A DNA stretch of 39,066 nucleotides from Plakobranchus ocellatus. Taxonomy: Eukaryota; Mollusca; Gastropoda; Plakobranchidae. Positions 24,401-33,475 of the stretch are shown piece after piece. The translations under genes were made by a program, and so were the position numbers. Under the pieces are notes generated by a model. That model saw only the letters and a program-made list of their open reading frames with translations. It searched no databases and was not told where the DNA came from. Positions within the stretch are counted from its first letter, which is position 1. The number at the start of each line of letters is the position of its first letter. The DNA lies in the NCBI GenBank assembly GCA_019648995.1, contig BLXT01004632.1, positions 351,487-390,552 of the forward strand, written 5' to 3'.

Positions 24401-27400
24401 CCTTCAAACAAGCCACGAACAATCTTCATTGACCCCGGCTGTTGAAGGTGCCACTGAAAACTTGTGTCCTCCATAAGCTGGTTCCATGAAAACCCTGAGA
24501 AAAGAGATGGTTACAGTGTAGTAAAACATACTTTAAGCAATTCAAAGACCATCTCAAAAGAAGTAATATAAAAAAAAATATCTTCAAACATGATATTTGA
24601 AGAAAAAAAACAGAAAATGCTGAAACTTAAAGACTATATCTATCTTTTTTTATCCTCCTCTTAGCTAGATTAATGGTTGAGCAGACTTATCATTTTGCTG
24701 GTAAGCAAAATCGCTTTGTCCAGTTTAAGAGTTTTTGGCAAAATCTGTGGAAAGCATACAATATATTTTCTTTTCATTTTACACTTGAATTATTCCTTTT
24801 TTTTTTTTTAAGCATTTTCACAAACATGGTTCTCTTGGTGCATTTTTAAAATAAGTGATGGAAAGTAATAGTCTTATGTATGTATGAAGTGATTAAGATA
24901 TTCATGTTTGCTCAGGAATGCAGTAAAAACTGGTCAGAAATTATCCAGCATTTTTAGGCAAATGGATGTTTTCCAAAAACTATTTTTCGCAGCATCACAA
25001 GCAAAAAGAGATCCTAGTAGTATTTCAGAGATAAAGAAGGTGAAAAACTTTGTAGAACATTTTAAAAAAAGACCTGTCACCTGCATTCTCCAGATAAATT
25101 TTAGCCCTTGCTCCATTCCAACTTAATGCTACAACTCTTGGAATCATTGGGCAGTTGTAAAACTTTAGAGGTACTATGATGTCATTAGCTTTGAGCTGGG
25201 AAGTGAAAGAAAAAATTTTACTTCAATAGGTTTTTGTATATATATATATAGCCAGTCCACAACAAAGTGATCTCAGGCATTAAGGCCCTCCCTCTGTCAG
25301 GCCAGGGCGCCATTGGCAGGGCTTGAACCAGCCACAGAAGAATCCCTGCGGATCTCAGGGCGGATTTGCTATCCAATATGCAACCCTTCAATAATCATAG
25401 AGTATTATTACAAGTAATAGAGCATTGTGACATTAATGATTCAAATTCATTGAACTAACTCAACTAAACATCAGGATGTTACTGATGGAAAAGAACAAAA
25501 TGCAAACACAAAGCTGCCATGATTATTTTATAACATATATACCAAAATCGTTCTTTTTTAATTACAAATGTGTTCCTATAGTTTTCATACAGGTTTTGTG
25601 CTAGGTCCAATTCTAAAAATTTAAACTACTCTGCAAAACTTTTTCTTTTGAAAGGAAAGCCTACATTTGATTGATATAATTTACTCATTTAAAATATTAA
25701 GTCAAAATCATTGGTTTTCCGATGATTGTGGCTGCTAGTTAAGTAAGCAGTTTCAGGTAAAAAAAAGTTGTTTTTGTGATAATTTAAGGCTTTAAAAAGT
25801 ATTCCTATCAGCACTTTGGCCACATCATGCATCGATTTTATGCCTGGATTCAAAGAGGCATAAAATCCATACTGCATTATTTCTAAATGTAGAATAGGAA
25901 AGCTAATTATACGTGACAGTATTGCATTATCTTTAAATAGAGCATAAAATTGTTATTTGAGTTAGTTTATTTGTCAAGAGATTTAAATTTGTGCTGACAC
26001 AGATTAGTCAGGGGTTTACCAAAACGTGAATTTATAAAATAAAGATCTATGTCATAGATATAATTATAATCAGTTGATTTGGTGTTAATTAATTAATTTA
26101 AATGAAATATCAACAGCTGCTCAGAAAAAGATTATTCTATTATTCTAATTTTACCCAGTGCTAGATAAAGGATAGATAATTGTGCATCTGTTTATGATAA
26201 ATACAAGTTAATTAATCATAAAAAATAAATTACCTTTAATTAGGTCTATGAATAAAAGTAAGGTATGATAAAAGATTTTAATTTTCAATGTTGCTATGTA
26301 CATCTAGAAATATTTTGTTCAAATGTCTCGTACAATACTTTGGAAATTTCTTACCTTACAAGGATTGATTGTTGAAAAACCATAGACCATTGTGAGAAAA
26401 TGTTGTAAAAGATGACTGTAAAATTAGAGAATAGAAATAACAGCCTTCTCAGCCTTCAAATTTAATTTAGGCCTTTCTAAATCTTACTCTAAGCCAAATG
26501 AACATATTATCATCCTCCTATACAACTGATTTTTCACAAATCTCATTTTACAATATAAAAATTAAGCTTCTTTCCTCTCGATGAAAATTTAAATAGATTA
26601 TTCTCTTCTTCTCAACATATTAGCATCATAATGGTGGCAACTATGGCAGTGGTTTGAGTCGTGCAAAAAGCAGCAATAGCAATAGTTGTTATAAAAGTGG
26701 CAGTCCTAGTAGCAGTGGTCATGACTCATATAGAGATAGTGGTAGAGGTAATAGTAGTCGTAGCGGTGAAATGGGTGGTAGTGATGGTCATGATAATAGC
26801 AACAGCAATAGTTGTAGAAGCAGCAATAACAGTAGTGAAAGTGATAGTGGTTGTAGTATAGTTGTAACATCAGTAGCAGTATCTAGCATGAAATACAAGT
26901 TTTTGAGTAAAAGCAACATAAGCAAAGGGTTTCAAAAAGAAGATGTGATATTGCGGCATTGTAAGAAAAAAATGTGTACTTATTTTCTGAAAACTTGGAA
27001 ATATTTAACAAATGTTTGCAATTTGTATAACGAGCATCTCTGAACAAAGGCAGCCAAATATTCAGCTTAGCTAAGTAAGATATTCTCACCGATTTGAGAG
27101 TCTTCTCAAAGATTTTGCTGCCCTTTTTGTTCTTCAGCTCCTTGACTGAGCCGAATGTTCCACCTTTCTCTGGAACCTTCAGGTCCTCCCAGGTAAAGTT
27201 TTCGTCCAATATAATTTTCCTTGACTGTTGGTTTTTGGAGGGGCTGATAAATATCAAAATGAATATTTAATGTTAAAAAAGAGAGGCATAGATCAAATGC
27301 ATGAAATGACAAAGCAACTTGAGAAAACGCTTCTTAACTTGCCACAAACATATTAAGCTCTTTATTCCCTGACCCTATATTCCACATCTATTTTTGTGCA

Positions 27401-29945
27401 TTTTGAAATATAGATTTAATTTATACCCTAATAAAAACTGAGATTGGAATTTTAAAGGGGAAATCAGGTTAAAGTTGACTTTACAAAGCTCCAGCACAAA
27501 AACAGTGCCAGTGAGTTCCAACCAATTTTTTTTTTTTTTTTCAGATAGCCAGACATACGGTAAAACATATACATAAGAATAGGACCCTCCAAAAGCTCTG
27601 CCAAAACCATGGACAATCCGTCACACCAGTGAACGAGACAAATGTCCCAAATAACACTTTGAAAGAAAACATACTTAAAAGACATTACAATTACTTCTTT
27701 GTTCTTCATCCTGTTATTAAAAATAATATAAAACAAAAACCACAACCCAGAAAAAAAATATCAATTCTTTAAGAAATTTACCAAACATAAATTTCATTCA
27801 ATCAAAAAAAAATATCTTGCAAGTACATTCAAGTCCTACAAATACAATGACTTTTTTATACCTCTTTCAAACCATATTAACATTGATTGTATGTGTTTAT
27901 GATGACATTAATACGCAAAAAGCTGGAAATCAAGCCAACACTACAAATTTGGCATCTCTATTAAATTCAATTCAACTGCATTATTTAACAGAAATAGAGT
28001 TTTTTTTTTTTTAAATCACTCTTTATGTAATCCTGCAAATCAAAGAAGAGCTTTTCAAAAGTGAGGAGGAAGTTTAAGACCACAATGTTTCACTTCAGAC
28101 AGTTTATACAGATGAAAACATCAAATGTCTATCAATTTAATATGCTATAAAAAAACAAATAATGAGGGAAGAAACATTCACTTACTCCTCAGCCTGGTCT
28201 GGCTGGGAGTTGGATTTAGCTTCACCAGTTTGCTGGACTTCGTCCTTGACACACAGCAGTTTTTGGGGAAGCTTTCTATCGACTCCAAGCTGCCCTGCTG
28301 TTCTAGAATCCACAGTAGTCAGACCAGTCTCACTTGGCCCGATTTCAGGTGGCATCAATTTCCCATGTCTGTCAATGTCCTCACCACAGTCTGTAAAACC
28401 AATAGGCATGTTTTAAACAATGATTATTGCATAATTCACTAAAAATGGTCTCAGGCTTTCTGGCCCATGTCAGATTATATAATTGATGAAGGAATATCAG
28501 TTTCTATAGCTTCTGTATTTGAAATAGTTGTATTATTACCTTTATAAGATAGTTTGCTGCTGCTTTAAATCTCTTTTCATAGTCTCGGTTTCAGAACTTC
28601 AAAACAAAACTTTGGAACTTGTGTATGTGTGTGCATGTGCACGCCTTTGTGTGTGTGTGATTGCCAAAAATAGGTTTGTTGAAAAAAATATAACTTTATA
28701 AATCAGTAAGAATTTCTTGGTTTTTATTTACTAAATGCGACACTAAGATAGATAGCTTATGTTCCACAAAAAAAAAATGAAGACTGTGCATCGCACAGTT
28801 CAGGAGGAGATGTGGCAGAATCATCAAGCCTTGATGTCATAATGCCTTATATACATGTGTAAAATTTGAGAGAGGCTTGATTATTGTTCTTTGGTACCTC
28901 ACACTGACTTCATATTCTGCTTCAGCCCAAAAAAGTGGGTCTCAAAGTGCTTCAGAGCGAAAGGTGGGTCTCAAGGTGCTTCAGCGCGAAAAGCGGGTCT
29001 CAAAATGCTTCAGTGTGAGAAGTGGGTCTCAAAGTGCTTCAGCCAGAGAAGTGGGCCTCATAGCGGGTTGTGATCTGAATCCCCACCCCCCAATCTCAGA
29101 TGTAATTCTTATTTACTTTAAGATCAAAATATCAAAAGTAGTTACAAATTAACAAAAAAATAGCCCACATTCTTTATAGCAGCTGCTTTCTTTCATGCTG
29201 TAAACATCGCTTTTTTCAGTACTCCCAGTTAGAAATGAAGAAAAGTGCAGAGTTTTTTCAGGTGGCAGTCAATGCAACTGATGAAGGCGGAAGCATATTT
29301 AGGGGGTATGGGAGCGTGCTCCACCAGAAAATTCTTAAATAAAGCCTTTTGAAGGCACTTTGGCATCAGTTTAATATTTTGTTCAACCCTGAAGTAATGA
29401 AATTTTTTTTTCTAAAGTACACATTACAGTGAAAAATTCTGCAGAACACTGAAAATGCAGAAATCCGGAGAAATGCAGACAAGAAGCAATTTTTCTCTTT
29501 TTTTAACAGCTATATTTAAAAAAAAAGAAGAAGTAGGAATTTAGCATAAAATGACCTTGTACTTCATATGATACAAGTAATTTGACGTATACTGACTGAG
29601 GTACATGTATTTTCACTACTTGAAAATATTCTTAATTTACTACTGTAGCTGTGCCACATGAAATTAAAATTCTAATTCATTTTAAAAAAATGGGAAAAGA
29701 TTCACAATTCTCAAAATTGTTTGAAGTTTAACATAAAACCCAAAAACAAGAGTATAATCTTACTTTATCTCACCTGTATTGTTATCTGTGCTAGCTTCAT
29801 CAACTTGTATCGATCTGATGCCCAAGTTATCTGGAGCGGTCAAAGTCACATCCATTACCATTAAGTTTATTAGCTCTGTTAAGTCCTCAATAATATCACC
29901 GTCCACAGGGGATGTAGCCAACTGAAATTCCTTTTGAGTAGCCAT
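8782..29945 (-). CDS. Atypical protein kinase gene, MAP3K14/MAP3K8-like, 10 coding exons (whole gene span)
   Basis: Joined coding exons, in transcript order: 29945-29774, 28390-28186, 27243-27090, 25195-25081, 24494-24354, 20379-20305, 19528-19452, 16288-16127, 12129-11988 and 9125-8782. They total 1587 bases, 528 residues plus TAG, and every junction keeps frame (intron phases 1,2,0,1,1,1,0,0,1). Seen: an acidic N-terminal segment 1-140; a kinase domain about 142-412 with glycine loop GGTFGSV (153-159), K173, IRDVKPSN (catalytic D260, N265), LIDFG (D279), DVW (D323) and a late Arg (R403); a Pro/Cys-rich tail 415-528. Family knowledge: spacing from K173 to the PR.V.L strand and the short hinge recall NIK (MAP3K14) and Tpl2 (MAP3K8), which start MAPK and NF-kB signalling. 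That family placement is an inference. Oddities: HRD reads IRD, APE reads PVN, and the alpha-C Glu is unclear (perhaps D182). No signal peptide or membrane segment is seen, so it is probably cytosolic. Catalytic residues remain, so activity is possible but unproven. Confidence 0.85.
9126..11987 (-). other. Kinase intron 9
   Basis: A 2.9-kb intron. Apart from a GA run (9320-9337) and poly-T/poly-A tracts it holds no recognised gene. The segment about 9780-10880 is long sequence with runs such as CATAACTCAGTTTGG and ATAACTTGAGTTT, which may be part of a worn non-coding transposon, but I found no matching ends. Confidence 0.5.
11988..12129 (-). CDS. Kinase gene exon 9: C-lobe end (residues 368-414)
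   Basis: The acceptor is CTTTTCAG. The donor GTTGAT is the weakest in the gene. It encodes LAKLEDPLPSRFLDLPDN and then VVLRSCLKVDEEQRSTA. The last part is the usual L..DP..R.SA ending of a kinase C-lobe, with R403 as the conserved Arg that pairs with the APE Glu, even though that Glu is missing here. Confidence 0.88.
12130..16126 (-). other. Kinase intron 8
   Basis: A 4.0-kb intron without a recognised gene. It holds a GC-richer open stretch on the minus strand (about 14465-14592), a full CRE-type palindrome TGACGTCA at 15438-15445, and a cluster of TTCCGGA/CAGAA words at 15765-15865 that resembles a shorter piece at about 29440-29485. Each is reported separately as an observation. Confidence 0.5.
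16127..16288 (-). CDS. Kinase gene exon 8: alpha-F region (residues 314-367)
   Basis: The acceptor is CCTTTTCAG and the donor GTAGGT; the exon is 162 bases, 54 codons, phase 0 at both ends. It begins KHEPLTEKADVWAAAIAV. DVW (D323) is the alpha-F Asp motif (DVWSLG in typical kinases), followed by an LSLMKKEHPVF segment like the HPW segment of NIK. A polar insert (DECTNSPEQETRG) follows. Confidence 0.88.
16289..19451 (-). other. Kinase intron 7
   Basis: A 3.2-kb intron. The only structure recognised is the GA-rich block and assembly gap near its middle. The rest is AT-rich with no coding signal. Confidence 0.5.
17970..18443. repeat. GA microsatellite block with a 60-base assembly gap
   Basis: Several GA runs occur at 17970-18170, two of them within a repeated module (AGAGAAATAAAAAGAGAAAGAG then TTACTG.GAGACACTCA), about 100 bp apart. 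A long pure GA tract then runs on both sides of Ns at 18344-18403. The true tract length is therefore unknown. Confidence 0.95.
19452..19528 (-). CDS. Kinase gene exon 7: activation loop (residues 288-313)
   Basis: The acceptor is CCCTCAG and the donor GTAAAG. The residues DKPDLSYEGTTLLYLP are followed by VNHIRLWLEK. GTTLLYLPVN sits where kinases have GT..YM.PE, so the APE Glu is absent (N305). T297 and T298 are candidate activation-loop phosphosites by position only. It ends in phase 0. Confidence 0.85.
19529..20304 (-). other. Kinase intron 6
   Basis: A 0.8-kb AT-rich intron. Short open frames on both strands near 19706-19916 overlap each other and carry no motif. Nothing else is seen. Confidence 0.5.
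20305..20379 (-). CDS. Kinase gene exon 6: PSN and DFG motifs (residues 263-287)
   Basis: A 75-base exon between acceptor TTTTCAG and donor GTAACA. Read in the frame set by its neighbours it gives SNVCYRLDTGQVCLIDFG followed by SSRTSQ. N265 and D279 are the two Mg-binding residues of the kinase fold. Other frames of the same bases stay open and could mislead gene finders; only this frame joins both flanking exons and yields the motif. Confidence 0.9.
20380..24353 (-). other. Kinase intron 5
   Basis: A 4.0-kb intron, AT-rich, with poly-T runs (for example 23610-23626) and one unresolved base at 24330. I see no exon-like or transposon-like sequence in it. Confidence 0.5.
24354..24494 (-). CDS. 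Kinase gene exon 5: alpha-E and catalytic loop start (residues 216-262)
   Basis: The acceptor is TTTTCTCAG and the donor GTACGC, which is weaker than usual. It encodes FSWNQLMEDTSF, then alpha-E (IVRGLFEGLQFLHRHG), then the catalytic loop VIRDVK, completed across the intron to RDVKPSN. D260 is the catalytic base. The His of HRD is Ile here, while the Arg is kept. A single unresolved base (24330) lies just inside the following intron, outside the exon. Confidence 0.9.
24495..25080 (-). other. Kinase intron 4
   Basis: A 586-base intron, the shortest in the gene. It shows a poly-T run (24798-24812) and nothing else that I recognise. Confidence 0.5.
25081..25195 (-). CDS. Kinase gene exon 4: alpha-C to hinge (residues 178-215)
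   Basis: The acceptor is CACTTCCCAG and the donor GTGACA. The sequence runs through LKANDIIVPL, NCPMIPRVVALSWN and AKIYLENA. The PRVVALSW part matches the beta-4 strand and IYLENA the beta-5/hinge of protein kinases; in NIK the same stretch reads PRIVPLYGAV followed by NIFMEL (from memory). No Glu stands where the alpha-C Glu is expected; D182 is the nearest acidic residue. A SINE lies about 55 bp upstream of the acceptor. Confidence 0.85.
25236..25380 (-). repeat. tRNA-derived SINE, copy 2, in intron 3
   Basis: On the minus strand it reads CCTGAGATCCGCAGGGATTC, then GGTTCAAGCC (a good polymerase III B box), CCTGACAGAGGGAGGG, then GCCTGAGATCACTTTG and TTGTGGACTGGC, ending in a TA-rich tail (25250-25236). 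It is the same family as 1456-1611. The A-box part is worn. It lies in the same sense as the kinase gene, about 40 bp upstream of the exon 4 acceptor, without supplying the splice site. Confidence 0.8.
25381..27089 (-). other. Kinase intron 3, remainder
   Basis: AT-rich intron sequence upstream of the SINE. It contains the degenerate trinucleotide tract at 26650-26880 and no recognised gene. Confidence 0.5.
26650..26880 (+). repeat. Degenerate AGC/AGT/GGT trinucleotide tract
   Basis: About 230 bases of imperfect three-base repeats (AGC, AAT, AGT, GGT and relatives). It is open in more than one forward frame, giving Ser/Asn/Gly-rich or Val/Ile-rich translations, as expected of a worn trinucleotide repeat. 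It lies antisense within an intron and is not called a gene. Confidence 0.75.
27090..27243 (-). CDS. Kinase gene exon 3: glycine loop and beta-3 lysine (residues 127-177)
   Basis: The acceptor is TTTATCAG and the donor GTGAGA. The exon holds FTWEDL, then the nucleotide-binding loop EKGGTFGSVKE (G153, G154, G157, V159) and the beta-3 strand GSKIFEKTLKS. K173 lies 14 residues after V159, about the normal distance for the ATP-binding Lys of the VAIK motif, although the residue before it is Glu instead of Ile/Val. It ends in phase 0. Confidence 0.85.
27244..28185 (-). other. Kinase intron 2
   Basis: A 0.9-kb AT-rich intron with a poly-T run at about 27526-27541. Nothing further is seen. Confidence 0.5.
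28186..28390 (-). CDS. Kinase gene exon 2 (residues 58-126)
   Basis: Bounded by acceptor TTTTACAG and the consensus donor GTAAGT. It encodes a polar, acidic linker before the kinase domain, for example DCGEDIDRHGK and QQTGEAKSNSQPDQAE, with no recognised domain and likely disordered. It enters in phase 1 and leaves in phase 2. Its split codons give Asp on both sides (D58, D126). Confidence 0.8.
28391..29773 (-). other. Kinase intron 1
   Basis: A 1.4-kb intron. It holds a 29-bp minisatellite (28935-29060), a short GT-rich run near 28622-28660, and a fragment near 29440-29485 with CAGAAATCCGGAG that recalls the cluster at 15765-15865. No gene is seen. Confidence 0.5.
28935..29060. repeat. 29-bp minisatellite, 4.3 copies
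   Basis: Consecutive 29-base units start at 28935, 28964, 28993 and 29022, each of the form GTGGGTCTCAAAGTGCTTCA plus nine variable bases (GAGCGAAAG, GCGCGAAAA, and so on), followed by a partial fifth unit. It stays open in translation only because 29 is not a multiple of three and stops are rare in it. Confidence 0.9.
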
Positions 29946-29964
29946 GTCCCTTTTGTTGTTTTGG
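29774..29964 (-). CDS. Kinase gene, first coding exon found (residues 1-57)
   Basis: The exon starts after a CTAG acceptor and ends before donor GTGAGA. The proposed start ATG is at 29945-29943, in a favourable context (GGGACATGG), giving MATQKEFQLATSP. The 19 bases upstream in the exon stay open, so a start further upstream in an unseen exon cannot be excluded. The segment is acidic (GDIIEDLTE), with a hydrophobic stretch INLMVMDV that is too short for a membrane helix. No known domain was recognised. It ends in phase 1. Confidence 0.75.
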
Positions 29965-31902
29965 CTAGAAGTTGAAACAAAATGGAAAAGTACAATATTC
30001 ATAAAACTATTCAGGTACGTATGAAATATAATATTTCAAGCATGTTAATTTGTTCAAAATTACTTTTCCTTTGAGCAGTTGCAAGCTCAGGACGCAAGGT
30101 TTCCTGGTGTTTCAATTATATTTCACTAAGTTCTCTTCTGATTTGGCCTGACTAATCTCAACCAAAGTTTGCAAACATATAAAAAAGGGAATGGTTGGGT
30201 TATCACGTGCCACAACTTTTACAACTGGGTCAAAATAGTTGTGCACAAAAATTTGCAAGGCTTGTAAGCAAAAGTAAAAATGTATGCATGCCTGTCGCAA
30301 GAAACTCCTTTACGCAGTAAGTGCAATCCATCAAATTTATGATGAGAAAAGGACTTTTTAAAGAAAAGAGGGCATCACTGACAACTCATTTACAAAGTAG
30401 TAGAAAAATAAAATTCAACCTTTCCAGACTGTTCTAGATGCTGCTCTAACTGACACCCGCTAAGCAGGATTGGATCTCTAATTTTCAGCTTGGATACTTG
30501 GAATGACTAAATATATTAAGCTTTCAAGACTTGATAATTGTGCCAATATATTTGCGTTTGTATGATTGTTGTCTAACCAATACATTTGGTTTTAAATCAT
30601 ATAATGACCATTTTCACGAGAAGTAGTGGGATTTCAAAATTGAAATGCAAGCAGCCTTAAAATAATTATTATGTGTTCATTTGACATGATTCTTTTGTTT
30701 GATGGACATATTAGCAATGGAGGTGCTGCACAAGCAGCAATTTTGTATGAATTTGTTATTAAATACTATCTATAATCATTTGTCAAAGATGTTAAAAAAT
30801 TCAAACAAACAACATTTTTACTTATGGATAAAGTTCCTGTAAACCTATATTCCCATACTAATCAAAGGTTTGATTGATCTCCTATGAATAAAACATATAT
30901 ATCCATTCCAAAGTTAACATTTATTGAATATATGTTATTGTGTCATGGACCGGAATCGTTGAAGTAACACATTTTTGGGTGTCAGGATGACTCATACTAA
31001 TAAGATGCTAAATTTGTTCTGAGGTCCTAATGCTGGGGACTGGCCCAAAACATGAGAAGAGAGCACATCTATACAATTAAAAATGAAAACTGTTCAGATC
31101 CATCAACAGAAAGAAGTACAATAAACTTTACAAGATTCACCAACATTATGTAGCTTACAATTCCTAACATTAGCATAAACATATTTTCAATTTGTTTTTT
31201 TTTTATCTGCTGATACACATAATGCATTATTGATCTAATTTATGTGTTCCCCAACATTCATTCTTTTCCTTTCTGAAAAATTACCTTTCCTCTGATTAAA
31301 ACATGAGCAATCTACATTGAATTCAGAGCTGTCATGACCCTCAAAAAAAAACAACTGCGCTTGGCCCAGTTTGACCCTGAATCATCAGGGAATGATGTGA
31401 GTTTCTCGACAGTAGCAAACAGCAATATTTTAGTCTTTATATAATGTTTAAAGGTCACTCAAAATTGTGTTGCATATAGAAATTTTTTGTGAAATTTGTT
31501 GATTTAGTCCTGTTTGTTGACAGATCCTCACAATAAATAGCTGAAAGCTCTGAGTAGTTAATATGATTAAATCTAGGCCTGCGATATTGCCATTGTCTCA
31601 CTGGACCTAGATTTTAGATTTAGTACAATCTAGAGATTTAGATTGGCTCTATAATGTTGAAAATTTTTTTGCCATCCAGTCATATAGCTCAATCTTATAA
31701 TTAAACAATGTATCATGTAAAAGACAACTGAGTTTGAGGAAAATGTGTGTCAAAATATTTTACAGCATATTTTTTTCAAGTTAAGCATACTTAAATATGC
31801 AATTTCTTACATAACACAGTGTAGGCCTATTTGATTTTACATAGCCAGGAGAGTAAATGAAGAAATGAAGGCATGGCATGCTGGGTAAAGGGCACCACTT
31901 AC
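29965..31902. other. Upstream of the kinase start codon; no exon confirmed
   Basis: Probably a 5' intron or leader region of the kinase. AT-rich with no motif-bearing open frame. No TATA box or initiator could be tied to a transcript from sequence alone. Confidence 0.35.
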
Positions 31903-31903
31903 C

Positions 31904-33030
31904 TTAAGGGCAAGTGCGGCTTCTGCAGAGGGGGGTTCTGAGGTAAATTTGAGTCACAGGGTCAACATAGTCCAACTTGTAATCATCTGAGGAGTGTTAT
32001 AAGGTAACTTCAGTTAAAAATGTCTTTTATTGTAATTCAAAATTGCTACCTCCAAGAAAGTTTGCAAATTTTCAAGAAAATGTGTCAAAATGTACCGTTT
32101 ATGCAAGCTATGTAGGCCTGATAGTACCCCTTGAAAAACATAGAGGCATATCATACACCAATGGACAGTTCAAAGTCTCAGCCTTCCTATCAATGCCACC
32201 AGAAGTACCATATATATATATATGGATATATCTAAATTTAGATAAATTTTCCAAGAAGCGAGCTCTATTCATAACCATTACCATCTATGGAGCGTCTGTT
32301 CTAGTTCCCACAGTTAACACAACAACAGCATCAATTTTGCACATGGAGACTTCTGGTTCCTTAGTTTGTGCATGACCGTCAGCCCCACGAGCTATTACCG
32401 CCCAACAAAATCGAGACAAAGATCTGACGTCACAGTATGACACACACATCACCTGTTCTTATGCTAATTTGTTAACATAATGCTTTATTGGCCTTTGAGT
32501 GAAGTTTTCAACCATTCAGTACGTGAGTGACCGCCAGCATGAATCGGACGTAAGAAAATGGAGGAAAGAAGATAGGTGCACCAGAAAGAGCTTGAGAGGG
32601 CTGAAGTAGGCCCATCAAATCAGAAAACCAAAATATTTTTGCTCAGATTTAATGGCCATTTTCTCAAAATGCGTTTTTTTCTCACAAATGTTCTTATAAA
32701 CTTTGGTGTTTTTCATACGATTTGTCTGAAACTTGCCATGAAGTTTTAGAGCAGTAATATCTTGCTTTCACATAGGTTTTTTGGAATCACATAATCAAAT
32801 GTTTTTTTATAAACTTTTATGTATCCAAAATTAGATACTATTTAAATGTTTATATCCAAGATGGCCGACATTTTTTCTGTTGCCATGCCAACGGTCATTG
32901 AAAAAAAAAAGTCATTTTGGTTATGTATATAACACTTTTTGAGGGTCACATATAACAAATAAAAACTATTTATAAAAGTATCATTCAAGAAATAAAGAAA
33001 ATCACCCCTGAGTGCCGCACTTGCCCTTAA
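31904..33030. mobile_element. TTAA-flanked DNA transposon with 13-bp terminal inverted repeats (MITE-like)
   Basis: GGGCAAGTGCGGC at 31908-31920 is the exact inverse of GCCGCACTTGCCC at 33014-33026. Both outer sides carry TTAA (31904-31907 and 33027-33030). TTAA duplication is the hallmark of piggyBac-type and related cut-and-paste elements, though piggyBac ends usually begin CCC, so the family is uncertain. The interior (1.1 kb) has no full transposase. Inside are a TATATA run (32212-32222), a TGACGTCA palindrome (32425-32432) and an ATGGCCGAC word typical of mollusc repeats. It is probably non-autonomous and, given its exact ends, fairly young. Confidence 0.8.
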
Positions 33031-33072
33031 GGGGACCTATGCCTTTAGATCTAGCTTCATCAACTACCAAAC

Positions 33073-33119
33073 AAATAAAGAGGTCACAATACTGTGTGGC
33101 CTACACGACCTCTTTATTT
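33073..33119. repeat. Perfect 13-bp inverted repeat with 21-base loop
   Basis: AAATAAAGAGGTC (33073-33085) and GACCTCTTTATTT (33107-33119) are exact inverses. Pairing stops outside them. It may be a small hairpin or the collapsed ends of a tiny inverted-repeat element. It lies 43 bp beyond the TTAA element. Confidence 0.7.
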
Positions 33120-33424
33120 CGTCAAAACTTGTGAAAGTAGAATAATAATGAAAGCACAGGCATACTCGTACTCACTATAATGATTAGCTGACGAAGGTAG
33201 ATCTAGAAGCACGGGTCCCTGTAAACTTAAAAAGTGAGTAGTGCCGGGTTAAGCTTCTTTCATAAAAGAACAGCGTAAAATACCACAACTTTAAAACTAA
33301 ATATCTTGTTAAACATTTATTTGCGCCAGATGGGAGTGCCAAATTCTTTCTTAGCACAGCTGAAAATATGAGATGAGCATGTTTTTAAACCCGATAGCCA
33401 GTTACGACTTTAAGTAAAATTTAC

Positions 33425-33475
33425 CCTTTCTGGAGCAGATGGGTCCCCTTCTAGATTATCTTGATTGTTTATCAT
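33425..33475 (-). promoter_or_regulatory. Candidate upstream exon end of the kinase transcript (weak)
   Basis: On the minus strand a short frame beginning MINNQDNLEGDPSAPER runs to a possible donor GTAAAT at 33424. Joined straight to the exon at 29964 the frame does not match the kinase, so it could only be leader sequence with a small upstream frame, or an exon needing another between. There is no transcript support. Confidence 0.15.

Noticed and set aside
26654-27043. A 129-residue forward frame rich in Ser, Asn and Gly
   Set aside because: It is the translation of a worn trinucleotide repeat inside an intron, open in two frames at once, and its end is the antisense of kinase intron sequence.
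28125-28442. Forward frames of 84 and 105 residues
   Set aside because: They are the antisense of kinase exon 2, whose minus-strand frame fits the gene.
28877-29152. Forward frame with internal peptide repeats
   Set aside because: The repeats come from a 29-bp minisatellite; the period is not a multiple of three, so units are read in shifting frames and no real peptide repeat exists.
32043-32375. A 110-residue forward frame in the TTAA element considered as a transposase piece
   Set aside because: It shows no catalytic motif of a transposase family and includes simple TA sequence; chance frame.
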